Below the pieces are notes generated by a model that was given only the letters and a program-made list of their open reading frames with translations, did not search any database and had not been told where the DNA came from. From NCBI RefSeq assembly GCF_030064165.1, contig NZ_CP125947.1:1116001-1180000 (forward strand): DNA of 64,000 nucleotides, read 5' to 3'. The position numbers and the translations under genes are program-made. This DNA comes from Comamonas resistens (GTDB lineage: Bacteria; Pseudomonadota; Gammaproteobacteria; Burkholderiales; Burkholderiaceae_C). Below, one piece after another: positions 50,066 through 59,045 of this stretch (position 1 is the stretch's first letter; every line of letters begins with the position of its first letter).

Positions 50066-50094
50066 GGCAGCTGACACAGACAGCTGCCTTTTTT
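50066..50094 (+). terminator. Terminator of the chemoreceptor gene
   Basis: The stem GGCAGCTG/CAGCTGCC has a seven-base loop and is followed by six Ts, 31 bases after the stop. Confidence 0.87.
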
Positions 50095-50128
50095 GTATCT
50101 GCCGTATCTGCTGCTTGAGGATTGCAGA

Positions 50129-52456
50129 ATGAATGTTGTGCTGACTCTGGTGTCGATTTCGGCACTGGCCCTGTGTCTGCTGATCTGGCTGCTGTCGCGC
50201 CTGCGTGATCGAAAAGGAACTGGAGCGGAGGCGAAGCCGCAGGCCGAGCAGTCTGCGGAGCCGGCTCGCGTCGGCCAGCAGGAGCTATCGAATCAGGAGC
50301 TGCCAGCGCAAGAGCAGCAAGTGCTAGAGGCCAAAAAGGATGTGAATTTCCGCATCCAGGGCGAGCGCGGCATGGGCGGCCCCGTCTATGGCGATGTGAT
50401 GTGCGCTGATGGCGTCTATCTGCCCCATGTCTGGGAGTCGGACATTCATACCTCGTTTGATGGGCGCTGGCTGCGCACCGGCTTTTACGACAGCGAGACT
50501 GCGCATCTGGTGGACCGCAAGACCCGGCGCAGCTGGGTGATCCAGGCCGGCGAGGCCGAGGCACTCGATGCCGTGCATTGGCGTATGCCGCGCTGGAGCG
50601 GCGAGACCATCAACGAAAGCGGTATTGCCGACGACGCCCATGTCATCTTTTCCGATGCCAGCTTCGAGGCCTGGCTGACCGAGCATGTCGGCGCCCAGGC
50701 CGAGCCGCTTTTGCAGCTCAGGGACATCTGGCTGCCCAAGGAATACCTGCCGGCCCATGCGGGCGAGCAGGCGCCGGAACTGGTTGCGGCCCCCGTACTC
50801 AAGGCCGAACCAGGCAAGCTGGCCATTCCTGCGCCAGAGCTGGCGCTGGAGCGGCATTGGCCACCATCCCTGCGCCATCTGCACTCGCCGCTGGCCCCTT
50901 TGCAGCAGCCCAACTGGCGTCTGCTAATGGCGGGCAAGCCCACGCCCTGGATGATTGATGACGACCATGCCATGGTCTGGCGTGACGATGCCCAGGCGCT
51001 GGCCCTGTATGCCTATCCGGCCGACGATGCGCAGGAGTATCTGCAAAGACGGCTGGTGGTATGGACCGCAGAGCAGGGCTGGCAGCAATGGGCTGGATAT
51101 CAGCCCCATGACCGCAAGTCCTGGAGCGTGAATGCCTATTGGCCTGAACCCGAGGAATCCAGCCCGCTGCCGCCATTGAGCTGGGCTGAAACGCTGCTGT
51201 TGCAGCGGGTGCAGGTGGACACGCCGGAGACAGAGCGGCTGCACGATGGCACCAGCATCAGCTGCGTGGCCAGCCGTATCGAAGGCTGTGCGGAGCATGA
51301 GCGGGATGGGCAGGTGAGGCTAAAACCCATTCCTGTCGTGAGCTTTTGCTGGCTGCGCGACCCTGCCCGACCGGAGGTCTGGCGGGCGCAGAGCGAACCG
51401 GTGCGGGGCAAACCGCTGATCTGGACCTTGAGCAAGGATGCCAGGGACGAGCAGGGCGAGACATCGGCCTGGAATCTGCAATGGGGTGACAAGCATTTCA
51501 GCGGCAGCTGGGCGCTCGAACATGTGATTGTGCGGGGACGCTGGGCCGTGCTGATGCCATTCGGCCGTGCTCCGATTCGTGGTGGTGCGGGCCAGCTTCA
51601 AGTCTGGGATGGAGAGCGCCTGCAGACCGTGGACCTGCCCTGGCCCGTGGAGCGCATCAGGCCTGTGCCTGGCAAGAACAATGGCCCATCATTGCGTGTA
51701 CGGCTGATCGCACTGGTGGCCAGCCTGGATGACAAGGACTGGGACCCCAGCCTGGGCAGCTGGCGCTGGCCTGTGCATTCGGTCTCGTCCAGCCATCTGG
51801 CCAGGCCCGACTGGCGCCCCGTGTATATGCACAGGGAGATTGCGCCGGATGTCCAGGGCCGCTGGCGGCTGCTGCCGCGCTGGCGTGAGGTCAGCCAGAT
51901 CCAGCACCCTTGTGCCGACGGCGACTATGTCTGGCGCGATGCCGCACGCGGCGATGCGCTGTGGTGGTGGGGCGGCCAGAACCAAAGGGTCAACAGCTAC
52001 TGGAGCGAGGACGAATGCCGCATCGAAGGCGTGACCATGACACGCAGCGGCCTGGCGCTATGCGGCACCGGCCCTTGCGCCTGCCCTCATCCCGCTGGCG
52101 AGGGCTGGGCCGTGCTGGAGTTTGTGGATCACCATTACGCGCGTGCCAATGAGTGGAAGCTGCACTGGCTCAACCCCGTGGAAAAAGAGCTGCGCACGCT
52201 GGTGCTGGCAGGCAATATGCCGCTGCTCACTGCCTGGGATACCCAGGGCCTGCATTGGGTGGATACGCAGCCTGACGAAGAGGATGCTACTGCTTCTGAT
52301 GGTTCGAGTGCAGCTCAGCTGATCACGCTATCCATGTGGGACAAGGCCGAGGTGGAGCCGCTGCGCCAGGGCCAGAACGGCCTGTGGCTGCGCAAGCAGG
52401 ACCTGCGCTATGCGCAGACCTTGCAGGCGCAGGATGATTGCCCCTGGAGGAGTTGA
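50129..52456 (+). CDS. Uncharacterised membrane-anchored Trp-rich protein
   Basis: I do not recognise this 775-residue protein. One N-terminal hydrophobic helix (NVVLTLVSISALALCLLIWL) is followed by Arg/Lys and then a Gln/Glu/Ala-rich linker, part of which (about residues 52-70) is encoded by a copy of the dispersed repeat. The rest is soluble, very rich in Trp, and contains internally similar strand-like segments, for example AMVWRDDAQALALYAYP and DYVWRDAARGDALWWWGG. This hints at repeated beta units such as a propeller. A Cys/His cluster CGTGPCACPH at about 645-654 could bind a metal or iron-sulfur group. The start is the ATG after CTTGAGGA. It is flanked by a terminator and a C-rich repeat, so it is probably transcribed alone. 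Confidence 0.85.
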   Translation: MNVVLTLVSISALALCLLIWLLSRLRDRKGTGAEAKPQAEQSAEPARVGQQELSNQELPAQEQQVLEAKKDVNFRIQGERGMGGPVYGDVMCADGVYLPHVWESDIHTSFDGRWLRTGFYDSETAHLVDRKTRRSWVIQAGEAEALDAVHWRMPRWSGETINESGIADDAHVIFSDASFEAWLTEHVGAQAEPLLQLRDIWLPKEYLPAHAGEQAPELVAAPVLKAEPGKLAIPAPELALERHWPPSLRHLHSPLAPLQQPNWRLLMAGKPTPWMIDDDHAMVWRDDAQALALYAYPADDAQEYLQRRLVVWTAEQGWQQWAGYQPHDRKSWSVNAYWPEPEESSPLPPLSWAETLLLQRVQVDTPETERLHDGTSISCVASRIEGCAEHERDGQVRLKPIPVVSFCWLRDPARPEVWRAQSEPVRGKPLIWTLSKDARDEQGETSAWNLQWGDKHFSGSWALEHVIVRGRWAVLMPFGRAPIRGGAGQLQVWDGERLQTVDLPWPVERIRPVPGKNNGPSLRVRLIALVASLDDKDWDPSLGSWRWPVHSVSSSHLARPDWRPVYMHREIAPDVQGRWRLLPRWREVSQIQHPCADGDYVWRDAARGDALWWWGGQNQRVNSYWSEDECRIEGVTMTRSGLALCGTGPCACPHPAGEGWAVLEFVDHHYARANEWKLHWLNPVEKELRTLVLAGNMPLLTAWDTQGLHWVDTQPDEEDATASDGSSAAQLITLSMWDKAEVEPLRQGQNGLWLRKQDLRYAQTLQAQDDCPWRS
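50284..50338 (+). repeat. Dispersed imperfect-palindrome repeat inside the uncharacterised gene
   Basis: A strong copy reads GCTATCGAATCAGGAGCTG, CCAGCGC, then GCAAGTGCTAGAGGCCAAAA. It is in frame and encodes the Gln/Glu-rich linker ELSNQELPAQEQQVLEAKK just after the membrane anchor. Confidence 0.65.
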
Positions 52457-52556
52457 CCCCCTGAGAGGCATCGCATCTTCCCCCAGAGGGGGGCGACAGC
52501 ATCGCTGCGGGGGCGGCCCTTGCTTGCTGTCTCTGGCCTGGGCGGTTGAGGTTTAA
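52457..52556 (+). repeat. C-rich dispersed repeat, copy 2
   Basis: It begins at the first base after the TGA stop of the uncharacterised gene: CCCCCTGAGAGGC, CCCCCAGAGGGGGGCGAC, then CTGCGGGGGCGGCCCTTGCT and TCTCTGGC. It is the counterpart of the element at 34671-34772. The remaining bases to 52609 show nothing further. Confidence 0.7.
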
Positions 52557-52609
52557 TGGCTCCGCCCTGGGTCTGCCTCTGGCTTGCGGCGTGGCGGGTT
52601 TAGCCGGTT

Positions 52610-53455
52610 TTATTGGCGTGCGGTGCGCACATTGGCTGGCAGGGCGCCGGGGTGGCTGGTGCGGAAGGGGTTGATGTCCAGGCCGCCGCGGCGGGTGTAG
52701 CGGGCGTAGACGGACAGCTTGATGGGTTTGCAGCGTGCCCAGACATCCATGAAGATGCGCTCCACGCATTGCTCATGGAATTCGTTGTGGTTGCGAAAGC
52801 TCACCAGGTACTGCAGCAGGCCTTCCTGGTCGATCTGAGGGCCGCTGTACTGGATCTGCACGCTGCCCCAGTCGGGCTGGCCGGTGACCAGACAGTTGCT
52901 CTTGAGCAGGTTGCTGACCAGGGTTTCGGTCACGGGTGCTTCGTCGTGATTGGCCCGCAGCAGCTCCGGGGCAGGCGTGTACTGCGTGCATTCCACATCG
53001 AGTCGATCCAGCAGCAGGCCGTCCAGCTCATGCACCTGCTGGGCGTCGAACTTTTCGAAGTCCAGCAACTGCACGCCGACGCTGCCCTTGCTTTCGCTGC
53101 CGCGCCATGCGGCTTCGGACAGATCGGTGCGCAGACGGGCCAGAACCTCACTGGCATCGGCAAAGCGGCTGTTGTTGAAGCTGTTCAGATACAGCTTGAA
53201 GGATTTGCTTTCGATGAGGTTGGGTGTCTCGCAGGGAATGGTGAAGTGCACCAGCGCCACCTGGGGCTTGCCGCGCAGATTGAGCCAGGACAGCTCGAAT
53301 GCGGTCCAGAGGTCGGCGCCAAAAAATGGCGGCTTGCTGCCTGCACCGATTTCCTCGCGCTTGACCAGGCGAGGAATGGGAAAGAGCAGGGATGGGTCGT
53401 ACTGGTCCACATAGGCCGAGCTTTTGCCCAGCTGCGATTGTTCAGGGGTGTTCAT
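52610..53455 (-). CDS. queF: NADPH-dependent preQ0 reductase QueF
   Basis: This 281-residue enzyme reduces 7-cyano-7-deazaguanine to preQ1 in queuosine synthesis. It is the long (two-lobed, YqcD-type) form. The substrate-binding motif [14 protein letters not shown] is at about 82-95, the catalytic Cys188 is in [14 protein letters not shown] with Asp195 nearby, and His227 is in NEFHEQCVE. No other queuosine genes are adjacent. No preQ1 riboswitch is visible upstream. Confidence 0.96.
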   Translation of the reverse strand: MNTPEQSQLGKSSAYVDQYDPSLLFPIPRLVKREEIGAGSKPPFFGADLWTAFELSWLNLRGKPQVALVHFTIPCETPNLIESKSFKLYLNSFNNSRFADASEVLARLRTDLSEAAWRGSESKGSVGVQLLDFEKFDAQQVHELDGLLLDRLDVECTQYTPAPELLRANHDEAPVTETLVSNLLKSNCLVTGQPDWGSVQIQYSGPQIDQEGLLQYLVSFRNHNEFHEQCVERIFMDVWARCKPIKLSVYARYTRRGGLDINPFRTSHPGALPANVRTARQ

Positions 53456-53472
53456 GGCAGTTCAGAAAACCA

Positions 53473-53504
53473 GGGCGCAAGCAATATGAGAGCTGCTTGC
53501 GCCC
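53473..53504 (-). terminator. Perfect 11-bp hairpin 3' of the oxygenase gene
   Basis: GGGCGCAAGCA pairs perfectly with TGCTTGCGCCC across a ten-base loop. On the minus strand it is followed by TGGTTTTCTG, a weak U-tract, so it may terminate the oxygenase transcript ahead of queF. The AGCTGCTTGCGC arm also resembles half of the dispersed repeat. Confidence 0.55.
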
Positions 53505-53529
53505 GTGTGAATGGGGATCGAGCTCGTTT

Positions 53530-54429
53530 TTACTTGAATTCGCGTTCACGCAGCCACTTGGTGGCTATCCACTTCTCGCCTTCGAGCACCGGTGCTCCGC
53601 CATGCAGGGTCTTGGTGCTCGGGTCCGGGCGGTCGTAGCTGAAGAATACCGCGTTGCCGCGACGTGGCACCACCTGCAGGCCCGCATCCGGAAAGGTGGT
53701 TCCACCGCCGCGTGTGGGCTCGTTCAGATACATGACCAGCGTGCCCACACGCTGACCGCCGCGTTTGACGATGGTGGGCGTGCCCGGCTCGTTGGGGGCA
53801 AAATAGTCGTAGTGGGGCTTGTATTCGGCGCCTGGCCGGTAATGGAGCACCTGCAGGCCTTCGCCGTTTTCCAGCGGCCAGTTCAGCAGCCTGGCAATGC
53901 GTTCCTCGATGCGGCGGATCAACTCGTTTTCGCCACGCTGAAAAAACATGCCGTTGCTGGTGCGGTCGTCGTTGATGGACTCGCCGCCGCTCTGGTTGTC
54001 CACGGTCAGCGAGCGCTGCATGCGCGGGCGGGCCTCGGCAATGATGGCCTCGCACTCTTCATTCGAGAGCAGATTGCCGAACACCACGACCCGGGGATGG
54101 CGCATGCTGGTGAGCACATGGACTTCGCGGTCCCCGGCATGGATGCAGCAGGGATCGGTCTTGAGGTCGGGCTCGGGAACGCCCGAGGCGGGTGTCTGGA
54201 TCTGCAGCTCGGACGAGGTGGTGGCCGCCACAAAGGGAAATGGCAGCTCGCCTTCCTCTGGTAGTGTGAGGGCACGGCGTGCCAGATGCTCGGCCCAGCC
54301 TGCCTTGCGCATTGACTGCAGCAGGGAGGGCAGAGGCACGCCAGCCGCGCTTTGCGTGCGCACCCATTGCATCAGCTCGGGTGTCAGGCCGGGAGGTGTG
54401 ACGAACTCGTCTTGGGTGGAGGTGCTCAT
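53530..54429 (-). CDS. 2OG-Fe(II) oxygenase, prolyl 4-hydroxylase-like
   Basis: This 299-residue protein has a C-terminal P4H-type oxygenase domain (about 110-299). The iron ligands are in HYDYFAPNE (His-x-Asp) and STKTLHGGAPV (distal His), and the 2-oxoglutarate Lys is in EKWIATKWLRE. The N-terminal 100 residues are a small helical region (LMQWVRTQSAAGVPLPSLLQ). Bacterial members hydroxylate proline in proteins or peptides, for example elongation factor Tu in Pseudomonas, but the target here is unknown. Start at 54429. Confidence 0.91.
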   Translation of the reverse strand: MSTSTQDEFVTPPGLTPELMQWVRTQSAAGVPLPSLLQSMRKAGWAEHLARRALTLPEEGELPFPFVAATTSSELQIQTPASGVPEPDLKTDPCCIHAGDREVHVLTSMRHPRVVVFGNLLSNEECEAIIAEARPRMQRSLTVDNQSGGESINDDRTSNGMFFQRGENELIRRIEERIARLLNWPLENGEGLQVLHYRPGAEYKPHYDYFAPNEPGTPTIVKRGGQRVGTLVMYLNEPTRGGGTTFPDAGLQVVPRRGNAVFFSYDRPDPSTKTLHGGAPVLEGEKWIATKWLREREFK

Positions 54430-54474
54430 GTCGACAATGCTAGTGCGCACTGATACCGATTTCAATGCGCAGGG

Positions 54475-55260
54475 TCAGTCTTCCAGCTTGCGGCGGAACA
54501 CCAGTCTGGCAGGCGTGCTGGCCGGCTCGGCCAGTGCATAGCCTTCGAGATCGAACTTGCGCAGATCGGCCACCTTCTTCGCCTTGTGCTGCACGGCCCA
54601 GCGCACCATAAGGCCCCGTGCGCGCTTGGCGTGGAAGCTGATGACCTTGTATTTGCCACCCTTGAAGTCTTCAAACACGCACTCCACCACGGGGGGCTTG
54701 AGGGCTTTGAGATCCACGGACTTGAAGTATTCCTGCGAGGCAAGATTGACCACGATGCGCTCGGCCTCGGGTTGTTCATCGCTGCGCTGGTTCAGATAGT
54801 CGGCAATCTGGCTGCCCCAGAACTGGTACAGATTGCTGCCCTTGGCGTTGTGCAGGCGTGTGCCCATTTCCAGGCGATAAGGCTGCAGCAGGTCCAGTGG
54901 ACGCAGCGCGCCGTACAGGCCGCTGAGGATCACGACATGGTCCTGCGCCCAGTCCAGTTCCTTGGGCTTGAGGCTATGGGCGTCCAGGCCTTCGTAGACA
55001 TCGCCGTTGAATGCCAGCACGGCCTGGCGCGAGTTCTTGGCTGTGAACCTGGGGCTGAAGGCTTCGTAGCGGCCCACGTTGAGCACGGCCAGCTTGTCGC
55101 TGATGCTCATGAGCTCGGAAATTTGCTGCGGGGATTTTTCACGCAGAACCTCGATCAATTCCAGCGGCTGCTTCTTGAAGACGGGCAGTGTGTGGGGGAG
55201 TTCGCTGGGAACAGGGCTTTCATAGTCCAGCGATTTGGCTGGCGAGATCAGAAACAACAT
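54475..55260 (-). CDS. yaaA: Peroxide stress protein YaaA (DUF328)
   Basis: This 261-residue cytoplasmic protein begins with the family hallmark MLFLISPAKSLDYESP. Other blocks are YEAFSPRFTAKNSRQAVLAF, ILSGLYGALRPLDLLQPYRL and VISFHAKRARGLMVRW. In E. coli YaaA lowers free iron and protects DNA during hydrogen peroxide stress. Length is normal for the family. No OxyR site is recognisable upstream. Confidence 0.95.
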   Translation of the reverse strand: MLFLISPAKSLDYESPVPSELPHTLPVFKKQPLELIEVLREKSPQQISELMSISDKLAVLNVGRYEAFSPRFTAKNSRQAVLAFNGDVYEGLDAHSLKPKELDWAQDHVVILSGLYGALRPLDLLQPYRLEMGTRLHNAKGSNLYQFWGSQIADYLNQRSDEQPEAERIVVNLASQEYFKSVDLKALKPPVVECVFEDFKGGKYKVISFHAKRARGLMVRWAVQHKAKKVADLRKFDLEGYALAEPASTPARLVFRRKLED

Positions 55261-55299
55261 GGCTCGACGCTAACAAAATCAAAAAACAGGTGCATGAAA

Positions 55300-55380
55300 G
55301 AGGGCTCCCCACGCTCCCCACTGCCTGTGGTTCGCTGCCCCTCCAGGAGGGGGGGGTCATCTTGGGGCAGCCCGGCGATG
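55300..55380 (-). repeat. GC-rich intergenic element between rne and yaaA
   Basis: This element is rich in G and C runs (CCCCCCTCCTGGAGGGG on the minus strand, then GCAGCGAACCACAGGCAG and TGGGGAGCGTGGGGAG). It contains a CCCCTCC/GGAGGGG inverted repeat. It resembles intergenic elements I associate with Comamonadaceae, but I cannot align it with the C-rich repeat elsewhere in the window. Confidence 0.45.
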
Positions 55381-55429
55381 AAAAAGGGCCAAGGCCCCAT
55401 CCACTGCAGTGGACAGTACCCTTGGCCCT
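55381..55429 (-). terminator. Terminator of rne with nested palindrome
   Basis: The ten-base stem AGGGCCAAGG/CCTTGGCCCT (55385-55394 with 55420-55429) encloses a perfect 14-base palindrome, TCCACTGCAGTGGA, and ends in a U-tract on the minus strand. It starts 22 bases after the rne stop. Confidence 0.85.
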
Positions 55430-55451
55430 GTGATGCCGGAAGGCAGTCTGC

Positions 55452-58448
55452 TTAGGCGTTTTGGCCAGCAGCCTGTTCTTCCTTCTCGAACGGCAGCTGC
55501 ATCAGGCTCAGATCCTTGCGGGTCTCGACCAGAATCAGCGGGCCTTCGTCGAGCACTACCACCGGTGGGCGCTCGCGCGGAATGCGCACGGGCTTGGGCT
55601 CGGCGGCAATTGCTGCTTGCACGGCCGCCACCTTGTCTGCATCGGAATTGATCCACTGCAGACCGCAGGCGCTAGCCAGCTCCTGCAACTGCGTCATGGG
55701 CAGCTCGTAGGCCTGGGCCTTGGCCATGACCTTTGCTGCAGGCTGCTCTGGCGCGGCTTCAGCTGCTGCGGGTGCAGCAGCCTCTGCGACAACAGCCGCT
55801 TGCTGAGGCTCGGCAGCGATAGCCGCCACAGGGGCCACAGCCTCAGCAGTCACCGATGGAGTCTGTGCAACGACTTCGGCCACTGGCGCAGCTGGTGCTT
55901 GCACTTCTGTAGCTGCTGGCGCTTGCTCTGCCTGGGCTTGAGGCGTAACAGAGTCAAAGTAGCTGCGGCGTGCGGGCTGCTCGGACACTTCGGCAGCAGG
56001 TGCTTCTGCGGGAGCCTGGGTTTCTGCAAGCTGTTCAGGCAATTGCCCTTCGGCTTGTGAATCGCGTGGTGCGCGGTCACGGCGGTCGCGGCCGTAGCGG
56101 TCGCGAGAGCGGCGCTGGCGTTGCTCGCGCGGCTGCTGTTCGCCCTGGGCATCCTGAGCCTGGGCGTCAGCACCTTCCATCTGAGCGGACTGCTGCAGAC
56201 TCTCATCTGCCACAGGCTGCATCACGGCTTGGGCATCGGCGTTGCGAGGCTGGCGCTCGCGACGATTGCCGCCTTCATTGCGCTCACCGCGATCACCACG
56301 TTCGGAGCGTTCACCGCGTTCCTGGCGGTTGCGTTCCTGCTTGGGCGCTGCCTGGGCGTTGAACTCCTCGTTGGCGTTCAATGCGGCTTCTGCCACCTGG
56401 GGTTGACGGTCGTCACGGCGCTCGTTGTTGCGTTCACGGCGGTTGCCGCGTTCCTGGCGCTGTTGCTGCTCGGGACGCTCGCTGCGTTGTTGCTCTCCAT
56501 CACGGTTGGCACCGTTGCGCCGGTTGTTGCGCTCGCCACCACGCTCGGCGCGTTGTTCGCCGCTGTTGCGTTCATTGCGTTCGCTGCCACGGCGGTTGCG
56601 GTCGCCACGACCTTCGCTGCGGCGGCCGTCACGACTGCCTTCGCGGGCTGCGGGTGCTGGGGCCTCGGCCACAGGGGCGGGAGCCGCCACGGGTGCCGGT
56701 GTGCCAAAGCCGAACAGGTTCTTGAGCCAGGCAAAGAAGCCTTGCTCGCGCACCAAGGGGCGAGCGGCTGCTGCGGGCGCGGCCGCAGGTGTGCCCGCTT
56801 GAGGGCGTGGCTGGCGTGGAGCGCGGGGCTCGGCAATCGGGGCCGGAGCATCGGGCAACACCCCCTTGATGACGGGAGTCTGCTTGTTGGTGGGTTCTTG
56901 CGAGCGGCGTGTGACGGTGGTCACGTCTTCCACTTCATCGGCCAGCTTGTAGCTTGCTTCCATGGATTCCAGGCGTGCATCGTCGTGCTTGAGGCGCTCG
57001 AGCTTGTAGTGCGGCGTGTCCATGGACTTGTTGGGCACCATGATCACGTTGACGCGCTGCTTGAGCTCGATCTTGGTGATTTCGCTGCGCTTTTCGTTGA
57101 GCAGGAAGGAGGCCACTTCCACGGGCACCTGGCAGTGCACGGCGGCCGTGTTGTCCTTCATGGACTCTTCCTGGATGATGCGCAGGATCTGCAGCGCCGA
57201 GGACTCGGTGTCGCGGATATGGCCGGAGCCGCCGCAGCGCGGGCAGTTGATGTGCGCGCCTTCGGAGAGGGCGGGCTTGAGGCGCTGGCGGCTCATCTCC
57301 ATCAGGCCGAACTTGCTGATGGTGCCGAACTGCACGCGGGCACGGTCCTGGCGCAGCGCGTCGCGCAGGCGGTTTTCCACTTCGCGGCGGTTCTTCGACT
57401 CTTCCATGTCGATGAAGTCGATCACGATCAGGCCGCCCAGGTCGCGCAGGCGCATCTGGCGTGCCACTTCGTCGGCGGCTTCCAGGTTGGTGCGGGTGGC
57501 GGTTTCCTCGATGTCGCCGCCCTTGATGGCGCGGGCCGAGTTCACGTCCACGGAGACCAGGGCCTCGGTGTGGTCGATCACGATGGCGCCGCCCGAGGGC
57601 AGGGTCACGGTGCGCGAGTAGGCCGACTCGATCTGGTGCTCGATCTGGAAGCGGCTGAACAGCGGCGCATCGTCGCGGTAGCGCTTGACGCGGGCCGCAT
57701 GCTCGGGCATGACGTGCGCCATGAACTGCTGGGCCTGCTCGTAGATGTCATCGGTATCGATCAGGATGTCGCCGATGTCATTGTTGAAATAGTCGCGGAT
57801 GGCGCGGATCACCAGGCTGGATTCCTGATAGATCAGGAAAGCGCCCTTGGAAGCCTTGGCAGCGCCGTCAATGGCGTTCCACAGCTTGAGCAGGTAGTTC
57901 AGGTCCCACTGCAGCTCGGGCGCGGTGCGGCCGATGCCGGCAGTGCGCGCGATGATGGACATGCCCTTGGGGTACTCGAGCTGGTCCATGGCCTCCTTGA
58001 GCTCGGCGCGGTCCTCGCCCTCGATGCGGCGCGAAACGCCACCGCCACGGGGGTTGTTGGGCATCAGCACCACATAGCGGCCGGCCAGCGAGATGAAGGT
58101 GGTCAGGGCCGCGCCCTTGTTGCCGCGCTCTTCCTTCTCGACCTGGACGATCAATTCCTGGCCTTCACGTATCACATCGTTGATGCGGGCCTGGCTGGGG
58201 GAGACACCCTCGGCAAAGTATTGCTTGGAGATTTCCTTGAAGGGCAGAAAGCCGTGGCGGTCTTCGCCGTAGTCCACGAAGCAGGCTTCGAGCGAGGGCT
58301 CCACGCGGGTGACAACCGCCTTGTAGATATTGCCCTTGCGTTGTTCGCGGCCTTCGATTTCGATCTCGTAGTCCAGCAGCTTCTGGCCGTCCACAATGGC
58401 CAGGCGGCGTTCTTCGGACTGTGTTGCGTTGATCAGCATCCGTTTCAT
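55452..58448 (-). CDS. rne: Ribonuclease E
   Basis: This 998-residue endoribonuclease drives mRNA decay and rRNA/tRNA processing and scaffolds the degradosome. The N-terminal catalytic half contains the S1 domain ([20 protein letters not shown]), a DNase-I-like core ([20 protein letters not shown]) and the zinc-link Cys402 and Cys405 in CPRCGGSGH. The C-terminal half is disordered, with a long Arg/Glu/Asn-rich RNA-binding region and then an Ala/Gln/Pro-rich region. The final 70 residues are again conserved-looking ([20 protein letters not shown]). The start [10 protein letters not shown] is typical. A long structured leader precedes it. Confidence 0.97.
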   Translation of the reverse strand: MKRMLINATQSEERRLAIVDGQKLLDYEIEIEGREQRKGNIYKAVVTRVEPSLEACFVDYGEDRHGFLPFKEISKQYFAEGVSPSQARINDVIREGQELIVQVEKEERGNKGAALTTFISLAGRYVVLMPNNPRGGGVSRRIEGEDRAELKEAMDQLEYPKGMSIIARTAGIGRTAPELQWDLNYLLKLWNAIDGAAKASKGAFLIYQESSLVIRAIRDYFNNDIGDILIDTDDIYEQAQQFMAHVMPEHAARVKRYRDDAPLFSRFQIEHQIESAYSRTVTLPSGGAIVIDHTEALVSVDVNSARAIKGGDIEETATRTNLEAADEVARQMRLRDLGGLIVIDFIDMEESKNRREVENRLRDALRQDRARVQFGTISKFGLMEMSRQRLKPALSEGAHINCPRCGGSGHIRDTESSALQILRIIQEESMKDNTAAVHCQVPVEVASFLLNEKRSEITKIELKQRVNVIMVPNKSMDTPHYKLERLKHDDARLESMEASYKLADEVEDVTTVTRRSQEPTNKQTPVIKGVLPDAPAPIAEPRAPRQPRPQAGTPAAAPAAAARPLVREQGFFAWLKNLFGFGTPAPVAAPAPVAEAPAPAAREGSRDGRRSEGRGDRNRRGSERNERNSGEQRAERGGERNNRRNGANRDGEQQRSERPEQQQRQERGNRRERNNERRDDRQPQVAEAALNANEEFNAQAAPKQERNRQERGERSERGDRGERNEGGNRRERQPRNADAQAVMQPVADESLQQSAQMEGADAQAQDAQGEQQPREQRQRRSRDRYGRDRRDRAPRDSQAEGQLPEQLAETQAPAEAPAAEVSEQPARRSYFDSVTPQAQAEQAPAATEVQAPAAPVAEVVAQTPSVTAEAVAPVAAIAAEPQQAAVVAEAAAPAAAEAAPEQPAAKVMAKAQAYELPMTQLQELASACGLQWINSDADKVAAVQAAIAAEPKPVRIPRERPPVVVLDEGPLILVETRKDLSLMQLPFEKEEQAAGQNA

Positions 58449-59045
58449 GATGCGTTTCCTTTATTCGTTTTATGGGGCGCGCTGGTCAGGGCACATGCCA
58501 TCAGACCAACGCACCTTTGACTGGTAATCAAAGATGGACTCGACAGGGAGCCTTGATGCCAGACGAACGCGTTGAAACGAATGAGGAATCGGGGCAGTGC
58601 AGGACTGCGCTACTGACCTGGAATCAAGTCAGTAGCGGAGGTGCAGGCCGGGGGACGAGCGAAAGAGGGCGCGCATGCATGCGAGGCGTAAACATAACCG
58701 GGGGGCGCGCCAGGGAGGTGGGTGGTCTTTTCTGCACACGGCTCACCCCGGCAACAGGTCTAGCCCTGCCCCAGAAGTTGATCATCCATGTCCAAAAAAT
58801 CCACATGCTCGTTGTGATTCACCGGCAGTTGCAGGCGGCTTTGGCCTGGAACAACTACCGGGATGAGATTCCGTATCAGCGTTTCAATTTGTCAGCCTTT
58901 ACCAGGATTCCACAGGCGGCTGCAGCGCTTCGGGCTGCAATTTGCGTGTGTAAAACTGACGGGCATCGACCTGCCTGTGCGGTGGGAAATGGCTGTTTGG
59001 ACTAAACTCCATGCGAATCAACCACTTACAACTAGCTCGGCACAG
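58449..59045. promoter_or_regulatory. rne leader and divergent rne-rluC region
   Basis: The roughly 600-base gap between divergent rne and rluC holds no gene I can support. On the rne side there are two hairpins: CTTTGA/TCAAAG at 58515-58533, and a perfect ten-base stem CGCTACTGAC/GTCAGTAGCG at 58608-58637 with a ten-base loop. RNase E of E. coli autoregulates by cutting its own structured leader, and these could play that role. Start sites were not resolved. Confidence 0.5.

Noticed and set aside
55300..55380. A third copy of the C-rich stop-codon repeat
   Set aside because: It is similar in composition, but the blocks GGCGGCCCTTGCT and TCTCTGGC are missing, so I treat it as a separate element.
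56121..58520. A 799-codon open frame on the plus strand opposite rne
   Set aside because: It is an antisense shadow of rne; the product is low-complexity and matches no family.
58472..59005. Small plus-strand frame in the rne-rluC gap
   Set aside because: It has no family resemblance or ribosome-binding site and lies over the rne leader hairpins.
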